From Polyporus tsugae (taxonomy: Eukaryota; Basidiomycota; Agaricomycetes; Polyporales; Polyporaceae): DNA of 64,000 nt. Under the pieces are notes generated by a model that saw only the letters and a program-made list of their open reading frames with translations, did not search any database and was not told where the DNA came from. How positions within the stretch are numbered: the stretch's first letter is position 1; each line of letters begins with the position of its first letter. This document shows, piece by piece, positions 1 to 11,145 of the stretch. Location of the stretch: contig JAHRBS010000003.1 in NCBI GenBank assembly GCA_024305745.1, forward strand, positions 2,542,001-2,606,000, read 5' to 3'. The position numbers were made by a program, and so were the translations under genes.

Positions 1-829
1 GAGAGGACTGTTGTCTCTAGATAATGAGCGCAAAGGAGGGTACGCATGGCAGTGATTGTCATCTCCATCCCATGGTCCAGACGAGGCGACCCCGCTCAAC
101 ACGGAAAAGTAGCATTTTACTGGGCGGGGGAACACCTGGGAACACATCGTTCTCGAGCGTGCGTCTCAATGAGCTTAAACTGATCGATATGTCAGCTGAG
201 TGATCAACGCCTGAATAGCATTCAATCTTGCCCCATTGAAGGGGCATTCGTGGGGCTCTGAAGGGACATTCGTGGGGCTCCGAGTACTTTCGAACTCAGT
301 AGCTCTCCATTCACAGGCCACCCTGAAGCTTGATTCGGAGGACTACCTCCCGTGCACTGAGTTCATCTGCATCACCGCATGTCCTTCGTTTACTCGCTTG
401 AGGGAGAGGAACGACAAGCGGGAGGTAGATAGCAAACTCGAACGGAGAACTAAACGAGTGTAAGGCATGGTACAATAGTACGGAGAAGAAGCCCATCTCT
501 GCAGCATTCCGGGGGAACGAATGAAGAGGAGAGCGGAATAGTATCGTAAGGAACGGTGAACGTCGCACAATGCGAGCGAGGATGGAAAGAAGCGGAAGTG
601 GGAAAGATAGCCCGCGGTTAGGTGGGACACCGCGAGGGCTTGGATTAGTACGAGTAGATGCGGAAGGAAAAAGGTAGAGAGCAGATAAGCAGCCAGTCGA
701 AGCGATGTATGGGTTTTCTATCCTTTTCAAAAGCACATTCCAAAGTACGAACGAACAGTTTCAGCGAGGCCGTGCGACAAAGGCGACAAGAGCTGCGCTG
801 TGACAGCGCGGAACGTTGCCCGACCCCGT

Positions 830-1780
830 TTATGCAGCGGCCACGACGGCAGGCGAGACGATGTTGGTGACGTTGTTCGTCTCGTTGTGGACGTTGACCG
901 CGGGGGAGGGGAGCGTGGCGAGCACAGGGTGGGCAACGGCCGGAGTGGCCGCAATCAGCTTGTCGCTCGAGGCAAACCAGCGGCTGAGCAGGAGATGCAT
1001 CAGCACTCGGCGACTCGAGAAACAGAAACGGCAAAAGAACAGAGCTCACGGGACAGGGAGCACAGCGAACTTGCCCTTGTACTCGACGCCGAAGACGTGC
1101 AGGTCGAACTCGACCCACAGCCAGGCGTGCGGGTGGCACGCGTCGTCCTTCTGCACCCAGAGGCGGACGCTCCCGTAGATCTCGGGCACGCCGATCGACA
1201 TGTGGATGCCCTTGCCGCAGTGGAGGTCGCCCTTGTACGAGCCGCCCTTGACGGAGGCGAGGAGCGGGTACTTGATGTTCACCGTGACGTGGTCGACGTG
1301 CGAAGCGCAGTCGCGGACGTCGATCTTGCCCGCGAACTATGAAGAGGTAGATGGTGCAGATGGTCAGGAGGCTTTCTCGCCGTGGACAGGAAGTAGCATT
1401 GTGAGCCTACCTCGATGGTGAGAGGTCCGAGGGGGATGCCGATGTTGGCGTCAATGTACTCGTGCTTGCTGCCGAAGATGGGGTACTCGGCCACGGCGAA
1501 GATATCGTACTTGCGCCCACAGCAGTCGCCGTTCGTGACGATGGTGTGGTGGATCATGAGCCACTCGTGCACGTCTGGATTGCAGTCGATTAGTGTCGTT
1601 TACTCAATCAATGCCGTGTGGATTCTTACTGATCATCGTGGGGCACGCCACTAGAGAATATGCGATCAAGTTGGAGAGCCATTCGTCAGAACGGCTTCAC
1701 CGTGGTCGTAACAGAGCGAGCATACCGTAGAGCTCCGAGGAGCAGGAAGTGGGCATGGTGGGCTTCAGGATGCAGGACAT
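830..1780 (-). CDS. Conserved protein of unknown function, left-arm copy (226 aa)
   Basis: I do not recognise the family. Five exons (1780-1726, 1650-1630, 1574-1411, 1336-1050, 983-830) join in frame to 681 nt, that is 226 residues plus stop. The exon lengths (55, 21, 164, 287, 154) are identical to those of the partner at 28874-29807. The protein starts MSCILKPTMP, is rich in Cys, His and aromatic residues in its first two thirds (HEWLMIHH, DCCGRKYD, HPHAWLWVEFDLHV), and ends in an Ala/Val/Asn-rich tail. There is no obvious signal peptide or membrane segment. Only three residues differ from the other copy (K/R, R/H, T/A). The third intron has a different 3' end here (ttcatag, about 13 nt longer). 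The gene looks functional, unlike the neighbouring DHODH copy. Confidence 0.85.
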
Positions 1781-1906
1781 GGCTGTCGATGTGAGGTGGG
1801 AGTGAGGTGAGGAGTGAGGTGAGGAGGAAGTTGTGTTGAGCTCGAAGTTCGCTAGAGAAGATCCGGATTGTGGGTTCTGCAGAACTTGTGCCGGTCCTCT
1901 GCCAGC

Positions 1907-1913
1907 TTTTATA
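1907..1913 (-). promoter_or_regulatory. TATA box of the left-arm unknown gene
   Basis: TATAAAA on the minus strand, about 127 bases upstream of the start codon at 1780. The same element in the same context (gcgtataaaagctggc) lies upstream of the right-arm copy, so the core promoter was duplicated together with the gene and kept. Confidence 0.7.
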
Positions 1914-3896
1914 CGCAGGACCGGACGTCCATGGCCCTACTCAAACCGTACAGTGGCCAATCCGGAAAGGCATGCCGAGACGGCAGAGAGGTCAGGCTCT
2001 GCGCAGCAGGAAATTGTCATCTCTGCGAAAGAGTGAATTAACGACGAACACTATGTCACAGTTCCATGCCTAACGTACCGCTGTTTAGACCTCCGGGCAG
2101 AAGAATCAGTTTCAGTGAGGACGACGTACCCTAATTTGGTGTGGACCAGGAACTAACTTGACGGCAAGACGGGTATTAGGCCAAACGACGAGCAGCTGCC
2201 GGCTCGTCAATGGGAATTGCTTCGCCTGTGTCGGGTAACCAAGATGGGCGCATTCTCATCGCAAGTAACTAGCGAGGAATAACTTATCAGTGCACATATT
2301 TCGGAGGCTGCGCACGAGGTAGGACAGTAGGAATCACGCACCCCGTCCACGTAGCCAATACAGGACACACGCTACGGACTCTGCGGGAACGCCTAAAACG
2401 ACCTGGGGCCAGCAAAGTCGTAAAGTCGATGCGCATATTGAGAGCATAACGTGAGACGGAATTCTATCAAGAGGCGGTCCTCGCACGTCGCGACGTCCTC
2501 GGTGACTGCTGAGGAGTCCGCTAAGACGAATGCGATGACAACAAATTAGATCATGTCATTTAACAGCGCTATCGCCGAACAGTGGGATTGGGACGACGCA
2601 CATCTAGATTAAATTCGGGCGAAGACTAGTGCAGGTTTTCTATCACCGCTCTACGAGTCAGGCGTTGTGCCGATCGTTGTCACCGAAATTAACCCAACCC
2701 CGAGGTAGTTGGAGTAGAAGGAATCGAGTATATCGGAGGCGCACGAGTGACAGGTCGACACTGGATGAAAGGTGTCGATGTCTGCTACTCCTGGCAGCCT
2801 TGTTCGCATCGGACCCGCAAGGTCCGGTTCCACCCCACGGACGATCTCGACAGGGCCCGTGCGCCGAACGTCGAAAGTCCACTAGAAGTTCCACGGGTTG
2901 GTACTAAACGTGACGTCTAACTTGGAATTGGCATCAGACGAACGTACCCCGCAGTCATCGGACGTGGACCCACATTGACGGCCTCCGGTCCCTGCTCTTG
3001 AGCGTCAAAAGTGGCCAAGAGCCCGGTCACAGCCGCAGGACTCTCATGCTTTGCGACGTCATTAAGGAATGGAAATATCCTGCAGGTTGGAGTGGCGGTC
3101 GAGCCCTGAGATCTGGAAAGCTGACCAGGAACGTTGGCCTATCAACAGAGTCTCCGCCACAGTGGGTAGAATGTGGACCTATGTCGGGCAGCCTTTCACC
3201 GGTGGCGACTTGGCCATAGACGCCTTTCTTCTTCAACATAGGAAGCAGTGCCCGAGTTTGCTGTCAAACGGACCCTTTCCGTCCGGTCCAGAATCCCTGA
3301 CGGAGATATTATAAGCCTTTCCGCGCGCAGCAACGTTGAGTAAACCGCGTACTCGAAACGTACCTATCTGATATGAACATATACGTATCCGGCGCGATGT
3401 GACCCGTTCACTTCCGAACGCGGTTGGAGTAGTGACGCGTACGCTCTGCACGGTCGAGCTTGGGTCGAACACTAAGAAGCCACGCGAGACCGAAGGCGAG
3501 ACCATCTTAAGGCGCAACCCTTGAGCCGTGGTACAGCGAGAGGCAGGTCTGAAATTGCAGAGTGAAAGCTGCAGATGATCATCGAGCAGCACAAAACGCA
3601 CTGTGATATGTCCCGAAGAAGTGACCCACTTTCGAGCACTTCTTCTCAGCGTTGCTCTTGTCAGGTGGCTGATGGTCGTCCTCAATGGGACACAAGGGGT
3701 GACGTTGATGACTCGGTCGTGGTGGCGCCGTAATCGGAGGGAAGGGAATGCGAAAGTATGACAGGCAAGTGCCTACTAGGCCGTTACCCCACTCCAGCTT
3801 GAGTTTCATGAGCACACAGCGATGAAGGATGTCCGCGACCATCTCTGTTCGAATGGCGGCGAACGCCACAGGTACCTCGAGGACATGCACGTCGTC
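1914..3896. other. Duplicated intergenic DNA, left arm
   Basis: This matches right-arm positions about 26793-28743 in reverse complement. Both strands contain open frames of 60-150 codons, but differences between the two arms are mostly amino-acid changing in the frames I compared. One frame open at right 27972-28220 is interrupted here by stops near 2549 and 2610. I see no supportable gene. A nearly perfect shared block lies at 2804-3063. Confidence 0.6.
2804..3063. other. 260-bp block almost identical between the two arms (left copy)
   Basis: The reverse complement equals 27617-27876 at every base except one (a C/G difference near 2869). Flanking intergenic DNA is clearly more diverged. 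The role is unknown. It holds open frames on both strands, but with almost no substitutions the frames cannot be tested for selection. Confidence 0.75.
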
Positions 3897-5520
3897 CTAC
3901 GACGCCGCGGGGGGTGGAATGACCACAACGACCTCCGTGTCCCCACCCAACGTCCTGCCCTCCACGCTCTTCTCCATCCTCTCCCCAAGCCCATCGATTA
4001 AGCGCTTCAGCTCTTCGGCCTCCTGCTGCAGAACGTCCACGGTGGGCTCCGCACTGGCGGGTGCCGCGGCTTCCTTGCGGAGGAGTTCAGCCAGCTCGTT
4101 CTTGATCGCTCTGGCTGTCCTCAGGCCATAGTAGCCGAACACGGTATACAGCTGGACGGCGGTCGCGCCCGCACGAGCGAGCTCGAGTGCGTCCGCACCG
4201 GAGGATACGCCGCTGCATTCAGTGAGCGGGACGGATGCTGGGAGGAGGCCGCGAAGCGTGCGGAGGGTGGTAAGGGACAGCTCTTTCAGCGGGGCGCCAG
4301 AGAGCCCGCCCGTTTCCGTCTTGTTCGCTGTGTGGAAGCAGCAATGGAAGCAATGGAGACAGGGATGAGACGCGATGCCCGCGAAACGAGATCTGGGGGT
4401 ACGCACGATCTGGCAAGGACATGGGCCGCTGGATGGTCGTGTTGCTCACGATCACGCCGTCGATTCCTCCGTTAGCGAGCACGGCGGTCGCTACGTCCGC
4501 GACTTCTGACTCTGAGAGGTCGGGCGCGATCTTGAGAAGGAGCTTTGGTCGGTGAGAGTGGGTGGACAGGGCGGTGACTTCGTCCCTCGCGGCGATCACA
4601 CCGGCGAGAAGCTCTTGCAACACACAAAACGCACCTGAGGCCAGGTGCGTACGGACTGTAGACATCTACTGGGGCATCAGCGTATGGCCCGAATGCGCGA
4701 ACGCCAGCTACGAAGTCGTCGATGGACTCCGGCTGCGAGGCCTTGTTTCTGCTTAGATTCACCGCAAGAAGCGCATTGGAGCGCAACGACGCGTGCTCCT
4801 GTCCGTGTAACAGGGACTGGGTAGTGGATTCGGAAGCGTAGGAGAAGAGGGTGGGCAGGCGGTGTGACCTTCGGAAGGGAGTCGATCACGGTTGATGAGC
4901 GCAGAATCATCTGGCAGATACGAAGAGGCGCGGCTTGGGATTCCCGGGCTGTATTCGCGGAGGGTTGGTGGACCGCAGTCACGCTCGAGGTCAACTTAGG
5001 ATACAGCCGCACCTGTGGTTTCGGGGTCACGCCCCCACCCTCTACCCAGCTGAAACCAAGGTCGCAAAGTCCTGGACGCTTCTTGAGGATGTCGGAAGGT
5101 GATGGAATGGAAGAAAGTACACACCGTCTATGGCTTCTCCATGCTTGTCGGCAGCGGGTCCAACAGGGTTCGTCAACTTTTCAAGGCCTCACTCCACAAC
5201 TGCAGCGCCTATGAGATGGAACGTACGGTCATAACCGAAGACAGCAACGTACGTACGTACGTACGGACCTCAACGTTCAACGTTCAACTTTTTTGCAAGA
5301 TCTCATCTTCTAATACTAGGTAACTGGGCGCAAGTCCGACGCTGTAAGGGTACTAGGTAGGCCGCATGACAGGAGTAACCACATACTTGTGTAGAGCGGC
5401 TCGACAGTCAAAGTAATAGATGACGAAAGAACCAGTCGAGCGGACGAGTAGGGAAGGGTAGGGGGTAGTGGGTGGTAACGAACGAGCCGGCAGTTGAATT
5501 GAGGTTGAGGCGACACGACG
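3897..5520 (-). pseudogene. Decayed class 2 dihydroorotate dehydrogenase (left-arm copy)
   Basis: It matches the intact gene at 24926-26792 from the mitochondrial presequence through the C-terminal coiled-coil tail. Lesions seen: most of the N-terminal targeting exon is replaced; exon 2 carries an insertion giving an in-frame stop after the LWSEAL segment and a deletion that removes the AAGFDKH part; the VNVSSPN active-site segment has lost its Asn-Val-Ser-Ser core; the acceptor of the fourth intron is deleted; the FMN-phosphate motif GCGGISSG has become ECSGVSSG; and 26 codons of the helical tail are missing. The C-terminal 140 codons are still open, which can mislead gene callers. Confidence 0.9.
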
Positions 5521-5591
5521 TAAGACGTATATCTAGCTAAGTAGCTAGGAGAGCGAGCAGATAGCGAGGCAAAAAAACGGAGAGGAAAGAA

Positions 5592-5664
5592 CTCTCTGTC
5601 CGGGAGTCGAACCCCGTTCTCGCGTGGTCACGCGGATGACAGGGTTAGGGCCATGGCCACTTAA
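5592..5664 (-). pseudogene. tRNA-Asp remnant (3' half)
   Basis: Read on the minus strand, the 3' acceptor half (ACAGAGA plus G) and a slightly damaged T arm are present. A GTC anticodon-like triplet precedes a perfect CGCGT/ACGCG hairpin. The 5' half no longer supplies an acceptor strand. It sits beside the DHODH pseudogene exactly where the right arm has its intact tRNA-Asp (24748-24829), so it is the duplicated, decayed copy. Confidence 0.75.
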
Positions 5665-5934
5665 CATTGACAATGACATGACCTGGTGGAGTTGGTCTCC
5701 ACCGTGAATCCAACATCCGACTCAACGTTGGCCCTCGCCTTGTAGTCAGATGAAACATCAACAGGGGTTGGGATGTCGGTAAGTACATCGAGTTATCTGA
5801 TTCAGACGATTGGATCTTAGTCCTCCCCAGCCTTGAAGCTTTGAAGCTCGACGACGGGTAGCCCCTGTCCGACGGGACCTACCCCTCTTGCACACAACGA
5901 CGACCGTATCTGGAGCCAGCGCACCGCCGGTGCT

Positions 5935-7863
5935 ATGGCAAACCCTGCGGAAGGCTTCTTCGGAGGCCTTTTGGTGATGAGTTGTATTGCTTGCACGTAC
6001 GTGTCTTTTCACGATGTCTTCAACACACTTACGATCCAAGAGAAACAGGCTATATGGCATCACGATCCTCCAGGCCTTCATCTACTTTCAGACGTATCCG
6101 AACGACAGTACGCCGTTGAAGTGTCTTGTATGTCCCACAAACCATGTCGCCTTCATTTTATAGCTGACTCCCAACTGCTTAAAGGTGGCATGGGTGTGGT
6201 AAGTCGCCAGACGTTCAATGCAACACGCACGTTCAGACAACGTACGCATATCCCCACCATAGCTTCTTGGACACATCGCACACCGCCTTCTGCATAATTC
6301 TCCTCTATTACTACTTGATTGTGAACTTTGGAAACGCCGGTGCATGGAAAATGCTTAATTGGTATGTCCATCCTCTTCTGCGACCATGTGCAAGATATGG
6401 ATGCTGGGTTAACGTTGCGTGCATCGCATTAGGAGTATAGGTGTACGTTGCCATTCCTATATTCCGTCTGCTACTCCACAATTTTCTCAAACCCTCATTT
6501 CGTGTAGGCTGTTGTCCTAACCCAGGTATGTGCTCTATTCCCTGAAGTTCCTCTCGCAGTCTTTGATGAAGTGTTTTAGGTACTCCTTTCAAGCACAGTC
6601 GAGGCGTAGGTTTTCGTCCCACAAAATCACTGTTGTATCAATACTTATTCATCCACCAGGATCTATGTCAGACGGATTTGGTTCGGTTTGTGCCCAGCAG
6701 TGTCGGTATACGCTCACGAAAGTCGCTCATTGTTCCGTTTAACAGTCAGCAACAACGCAAGACTGCTCACGGGTTTCTTGGTATGCTTCCAAGCCCCGCT
6801 TCGCCAGAACCATTGACATGGCTGACGCTATTTTCCACAGTCTTTCATCGTGTTCTCTAGATTTTGCAAGTCATATTCTGCGCCATTAACATTACCGTGC
6901 TCATTAGATCAATTTATAGGTTTCGGCTTGCTAGGAACGTTCTGCGTGTATGTCACCTCTTCATCTACTTGCCGGACAGTGCTAATCAAGACCCTCGACA
7001 GCCTTAACTTCCCCCTGTGGACCAACTTCAAGACACACTCATTTACATTGGTACCTATGCCGTCCTAACATGTGGCATGTTGCCGTTTCGCTCACGAGAC
7101 TTCCCCCAGCCCATCGTCAGCTTGTCGCTAAGTCTGGGGGCCTTCGCGGACCTCTTGATCGCGATCACCTTCTCTACTTATTTGCTGCGGGGGTTCAACC
7201 AATACTCCAGGTATGTTCATGCCGCCGATTCCCGCTATTATTGATGAATCCGACCGAGGTGTTATGGCTTCCAGGGCATCGAGGACGCTCACAAACATGC
7301 TCACGCTGTACGCGATCAACACCGGTGCCGCAACTGCGTATGTCCTCCTTTTACGATTTCACGCGGAGCGAGCTGACGGCGGACCCGCGAAGCATCACCT
7401 CTGTTGTTTCCGTGATCGTGGTACGTTGTTGCATGCGTTTGCTAGAGCTTCCCTGTGTCATCCTCAGTGCTCACCATCCTTTCTGAAAAGTACGGCTCGT
7501 TGCGCAGCAGCCTAGCGTTCCTCGGCCTGTCCGAGATGGGGGCAAAGCGTACGCACTCTTTCCGAAGTCCAACTTAAACGGCTGTCATGTCCGTAACTGA
7601 CTGACGCCGCATCGTCCGTATAACTGCAGTCTACGCCAACTCGTTCCTGGGAAGGTGCGCGTCCCAAGGCTTCTCCATCAAAATGCGCGCCGCTGACGGT
7701 CCCCGGCTCGGCCAGTTTGAACTCGCGTGTGTTTCTGCGACACAAGAGCCTCGCTCGAAACTTCAGCGGCTTCGGGCCGACCACCGACCTCGTCGACCTC
7801 GACCTCGATTCCTCGGTGCGTGCCGCCGGTCCCGATCCCGAGATGCACTATGATTTACGCTAG
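5935..7863 (+). CDS. DUF6534-type seven-helix membrane protein with micro-exons
   Basis: The spliced product has the order of motifs I expect of the Agaricomycete DUF6534 family, whose function is unknown: LYGITILQAFIYFQTYPND, then the LDTSHTAF and YYYLIVNFGN helices, an RIYVRRIWF segment, LTGFL, LSLSLGAFADLLIA, LTLYAINTGAATA and the C-terminal KLYANSFLGSLNSR. Exons I can join in frame are 5935-5996, 6049-6127, 6185-6198, 6263-6361, 6433-6442, 6508-6525, 6560-6579, 6660-6685 and 6746-6780. After an unresolved stretch (about 6861-7120) come 7121-7210, 7275-7337, 7393 onward, 7468-7548, 7630-7654 and 7716-7863. Several exons are only 10-26 nt. Start and middle exons are uncertain; transcript data would settle them. 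Confidence 0.7.
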
Positions 7864-8594
7864 GTTTTCATCTAGGATTCGTCTCGTCGACATGGGCCGT
7901 CGATGTCCATCGTCGAATTCAGGAACCGTACGGCGTGTCAGTCTACCGGTACCCCAGGTGAAGATAGCAATACGAGAGTGTGATCCCTCGGCGATAATGA
8001 TCATAGGTACGACGCGTTCAAGTGGCGCCGCCATCCTTCCAGATAGAGCTGACAGGTTTGAGTTTGGAACAGTGTCGTCCAGAGCTCCCCGCATGTAACG
8101 AACCCGGGTTATAATAATCATTAATACGGCCTACTAGACGCCTCGCGCTATGCGTCTTGCCTCAGACTGGGCGACCCGGAGAACCGTATGGGCGGGGTTC
8201 AACCCATCCGTTCATCGTCGCCGCTCCCTTAGGCAGCAGGGCCGATGCCCCGAACGTGCTATCACTTCACCCCCGGCATGTCGCAAATCCACCCCGGGGC
8301 TGGTTATAGTTTCAGCTTCCCCGTGGACCCATTGCCGTCGCAGGACCCGACGTCACGGTTCTGCGGCCAGCAGCCGTGCCCGTGATGCTTAAGCACGACG
8401 GCCGGCTGTTGTACGCCTCGTGAATCATACAGTCTCCATGAGATATAGTCTATATACGCATGGCCGGGATCCTGTACTAGGGAGCCCATTCAGCACGCCC
8501 TATCACGATAGCCCCGACTCGGTGCTGAATGCAGACCAGGACTCAAGGCAATTCTTACCACATCCACATAGACAACGCGGCTCAGAAGTACGTG
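7864..8594. other. Intergenic, nothing recognised
   Basis: Between the DUF6534-type gene and a tRNA-Asp. Short open frames on both strands show no family resemblance and no convincing splice structure. Confidence 0.5.
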
Positions 8595-8694
8595 TCTCTG
8601 TTAGTATATCGGTTAGTACACGCGCTTGTCATGACAGGATGTGATTTAGCGGAACCGTCCGCGTGAAAGCGGGGTTCGACTCCCCGACAGAGAG
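8595..8694 (+). tRNA. tRNA-Asp (GTC) with a 28-nt intron
   Basis: The acceptor strands TCTCTGT/ACAGAGA pair, followed by discriminator G. The D arm is GTAT/GTAC, the anticodon stem CGCGC/GCGTG (one G-U pair) and the T arm GGGG-TTCGACT-CCCC. The anticodon is GTC. An intron of about 28 nt lies immediately 3' of position 37 and begins TGAC, whose GAC can pair with the anticodon, as in nuclear tRNA introns. The other two intact copies in the window have about 10-nt introns. Confidence 0.85.
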
Positions 8695-9101
8695 TGTAAC
8701 GAAGGGCCGGAAATAATTTTTTGTTCATGCAAGCGGCCCATGTTGTTCCCCAGCGCGAGCTTTGGACCTCATCGACATTATCATCGCCAGTTTCAACTCA
8801 GCCTTATCTCGGATTCAGACACAGACACCCTCAGGATCCAGAACAAGGCTAGCATTAGGTCCAGGTGGTATATTATTGCGAGGCTAAAAAAAGAAAAAAA
8901 AAAAAAGCGTCCAACCATGGTGTATTCCAAGAACGTACGTCCGCTAGTAGCTACCGTTACAGCGTCCAAGCCGCGATGCATCCAATCCAGCCCACACACC
9001 ACCCCCATTGCGACTTCCGACTCTCTCAAAGCTCGAGCTCCACGCGCTCATCACAGCGACAGCTCACAGCTCACAGCTCACAAGCCAACAAGCCACTCAG
9101 C

Positions 9102-11145
9102 TCAGAGCATGAAGCCGCCCGCGCCGACGAGCCCAGAGACGACGACGATGGCCCAGGCCGCCGCCGCCGCCACCGCGAACTCGCCGCCCAGCTTGTGCGC
9201 GCCGTTCGTGTTCGACGAGCGGTCCGTGCCCGCGCCGGTGCCCGCGCTCGTCCCGCTGACGGTGGCGGTGGCGCTTCCGACGGTCGGGCTCGGCGCGGCG
9301 CCGTTCTTGCCGTTCATGCCGGTGGCGGTCGACGAGAGCTGCGCAAAGCCGACGGCGGCGGGGTTCGCGCGGAACACCGAGTAGACGTTCTTGAGGAAGG
9401 TGTCGCCGACGATCCAGGGCGGCGCCGAGGTGCCCGAGGTGTCGAGCGCGAAGAAGCCGCCGACGCAGGTCGAGGTCGAGAGCTGCATGAGCGCGAAGTC
9501 GGCGTTGGAGACGGGCCACGAGACCGAGGACGACCCGAAGCGCATCGTCACGGTCACGTTCGTGCTGCAGGCTGTTGCGATGGCGTTTATAATTGTAACA
9601 CAGAACAAACAACAAACAAGAACGGGAAGCGGGAAGTGGGACGAGGTCAGTTACGGTCGCGACGGGGGTGCTGCGGAGTGGACGTACGGTAGGTGTAGTA
9701 ACCGGCGTTGTCACCCGTGAGTGCTTGACTGCCGGGGATCTGGGCATACAGCGCGGAGATGGCGGACGTCGGACCGCCGACGAGGGTGGTGCCCGTGTCG
9801 ATGGCGGCGTATGACGCGGAGCCAGAGGAGAGGTTGACCGAGTTGCCGTTGACCGCCAGCCCTGCGGAGTAACCATCAATGGATTAGGCGAGAGAAGCAC
9901 GCAAGAGCGTTCGGACATACCGGTGAGTTCTTGGATCCAGTAACCCTCTTGGCCACTTGGGATGGATTGGTAATCGATGCTGCCAGTGAACAACGAAGCG
10001 TTGGTGGAACCAAGGTTGAACGTCCCTCCAGGCTCCAGTTGCTGTGCCTGTGGGTCATTGACGAACCGCGTGAGCTGGAATGCCATGAGAGGCTCATCCA
10101 GGGTGCCTTGACTATTTGCGAGCGCCTCCCAGAAAGGGGTCGCACCAGACGATGCGATGGTTTCAAAACCGAGACCCATCAGTCCAGAGACGGGGGCGTT
10201 CAGTAGATTAGAGGAGATTTGGGTGACGACGGCTAAGGACGGGGTTAATGATGCGCGATTTACGAAGGACTTGGACGACATACCAAACGTTTGTGAACGG
10301 ACTTGAAAGCCCGCCATCTGGACGACGTCTTGACCCAGGGTCCCACGGGCTGCACCAGACCCATAGCTTATAGAGAACGCCGTGTTTAAATCGGTGAACG
10401 TCGTAGAGGCTTTAGAAGTTGATCGGCATCAGGTCTCAATTAAATCCCAAGCAGACAGACGGAACGAGGTGGATTCACGCGCAGTTGTATGGAACGATGC
10501 GCACACGCAGTGCAAAGGATGCTGCCACGCACCGCGTGTATGATCCTCCCACATAAGGCGAAGGAGGGGTTCAAATGGAACTCAGGCATGGGGCCTGAAT
10601 GGCGCCAATGACGCAAAGGGGGGGGGGGGAGACATGAGGAGCTGCACACTCACTATTAGTATCGAAGGTGGGGATGCCGTCGGTGGATGTCGAGAGACCA
10701 TCTGAGGCAGCGAGCCACAAGTCCCTAGGAGTCTGTGAGCAGAGGACAAGGATAGCAACGACGGTAATACACACGAGGAACCCGTATCCAAGATGACATT
10801 ATAAGATATGGCGGGTGTGCCGACTGCTATTGAGCCGTAAAAGCTTGAGTCCGCACCCTGGTTGGTAAGGCTAGCAGGGGGTAAGTGTTGGGTGAAAGGA
10901 CGAAGATGGATGTGGACGCACAGGTTGAAGCCGCTCGCACGCTTCTGCTGCACACCCCTAGTGCCGTACTTGATCTCAAGCAAGTCTTTCTGGCTCTTGA
11001 GCCACTCGGTTCCATTGTGTACAGGTCTCCGTCGAAGGAGCGGTATTGAGCGGGGTATTGATGGAGCTGGCTGCGGAGCGGCGAGACCCTCGGGGGCGAG
11101 CAAGAGCAGACATGAGAGAGCGAGGGAATATGGTAGAAGATGCAT
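9102..11145 (-). CDS. Secreted, probably GPI-anchored pepsin-type aspartic protease (490 aa)
   Basis: Seven exons (11145-10922, 10870-10775, 10724-10654, 10409-10284, 10232-9921, 9861-9688, 9571-9102) join in frame to 490 residues. A signal peptide begins MHLLPYSLALSCLLLL, followed by a basic propeptide. The two catalytic motifs are DTGSSDLW (Asp about 103) and DTGTT (Asp about 298), each in the usual family A1 context; the VGDTFLKNVYSVF block comes near the end of the domain. The last 90 residues are a Ser/Thr/Gly-rich spacer and a hydrophobic C-terminal helix ending GGFML, as in yapsin-like GPI-anchored enzymes. The third intron (10410-10653) is long for this genome and contains a poly-G run. 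It probably cleaves proteins at the cell surface or outside the cell. Confidence 0.9.

Larger units (their letters stand above)
1..5664. repeat. Left arm of a large inverted duplication
   Basis: The reverse complement of this segment aligns collinearly with 24748-31140: tRNA-Asp, DHODH, intergenic DNA, unknown 226-residue gene, then its 3' flank. Homology is still visible at base 1, so this arm probably continues beyond the window. It is shorter than the right arm because of deletions, including about 600 bp matching right positions near 30370-30940. By eye, intergenic blocks match at about 88-97 percent and the exons of the unknown gene at about 98 percent, while the DHODH part is broken by indels. 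The arms are separated by about 19 kb. No transposase, terminal repeat or target duplication was seen at the inner boundary. Confidence 0.93.

Noticed and set aside
9097..10317. 406-codon minus-strand open frame
   Set aside because: It runs through introns of the aspartic protease in the wrong frame for the C-terminal exon; the true product comes from the spliced exons at 9102-11145.
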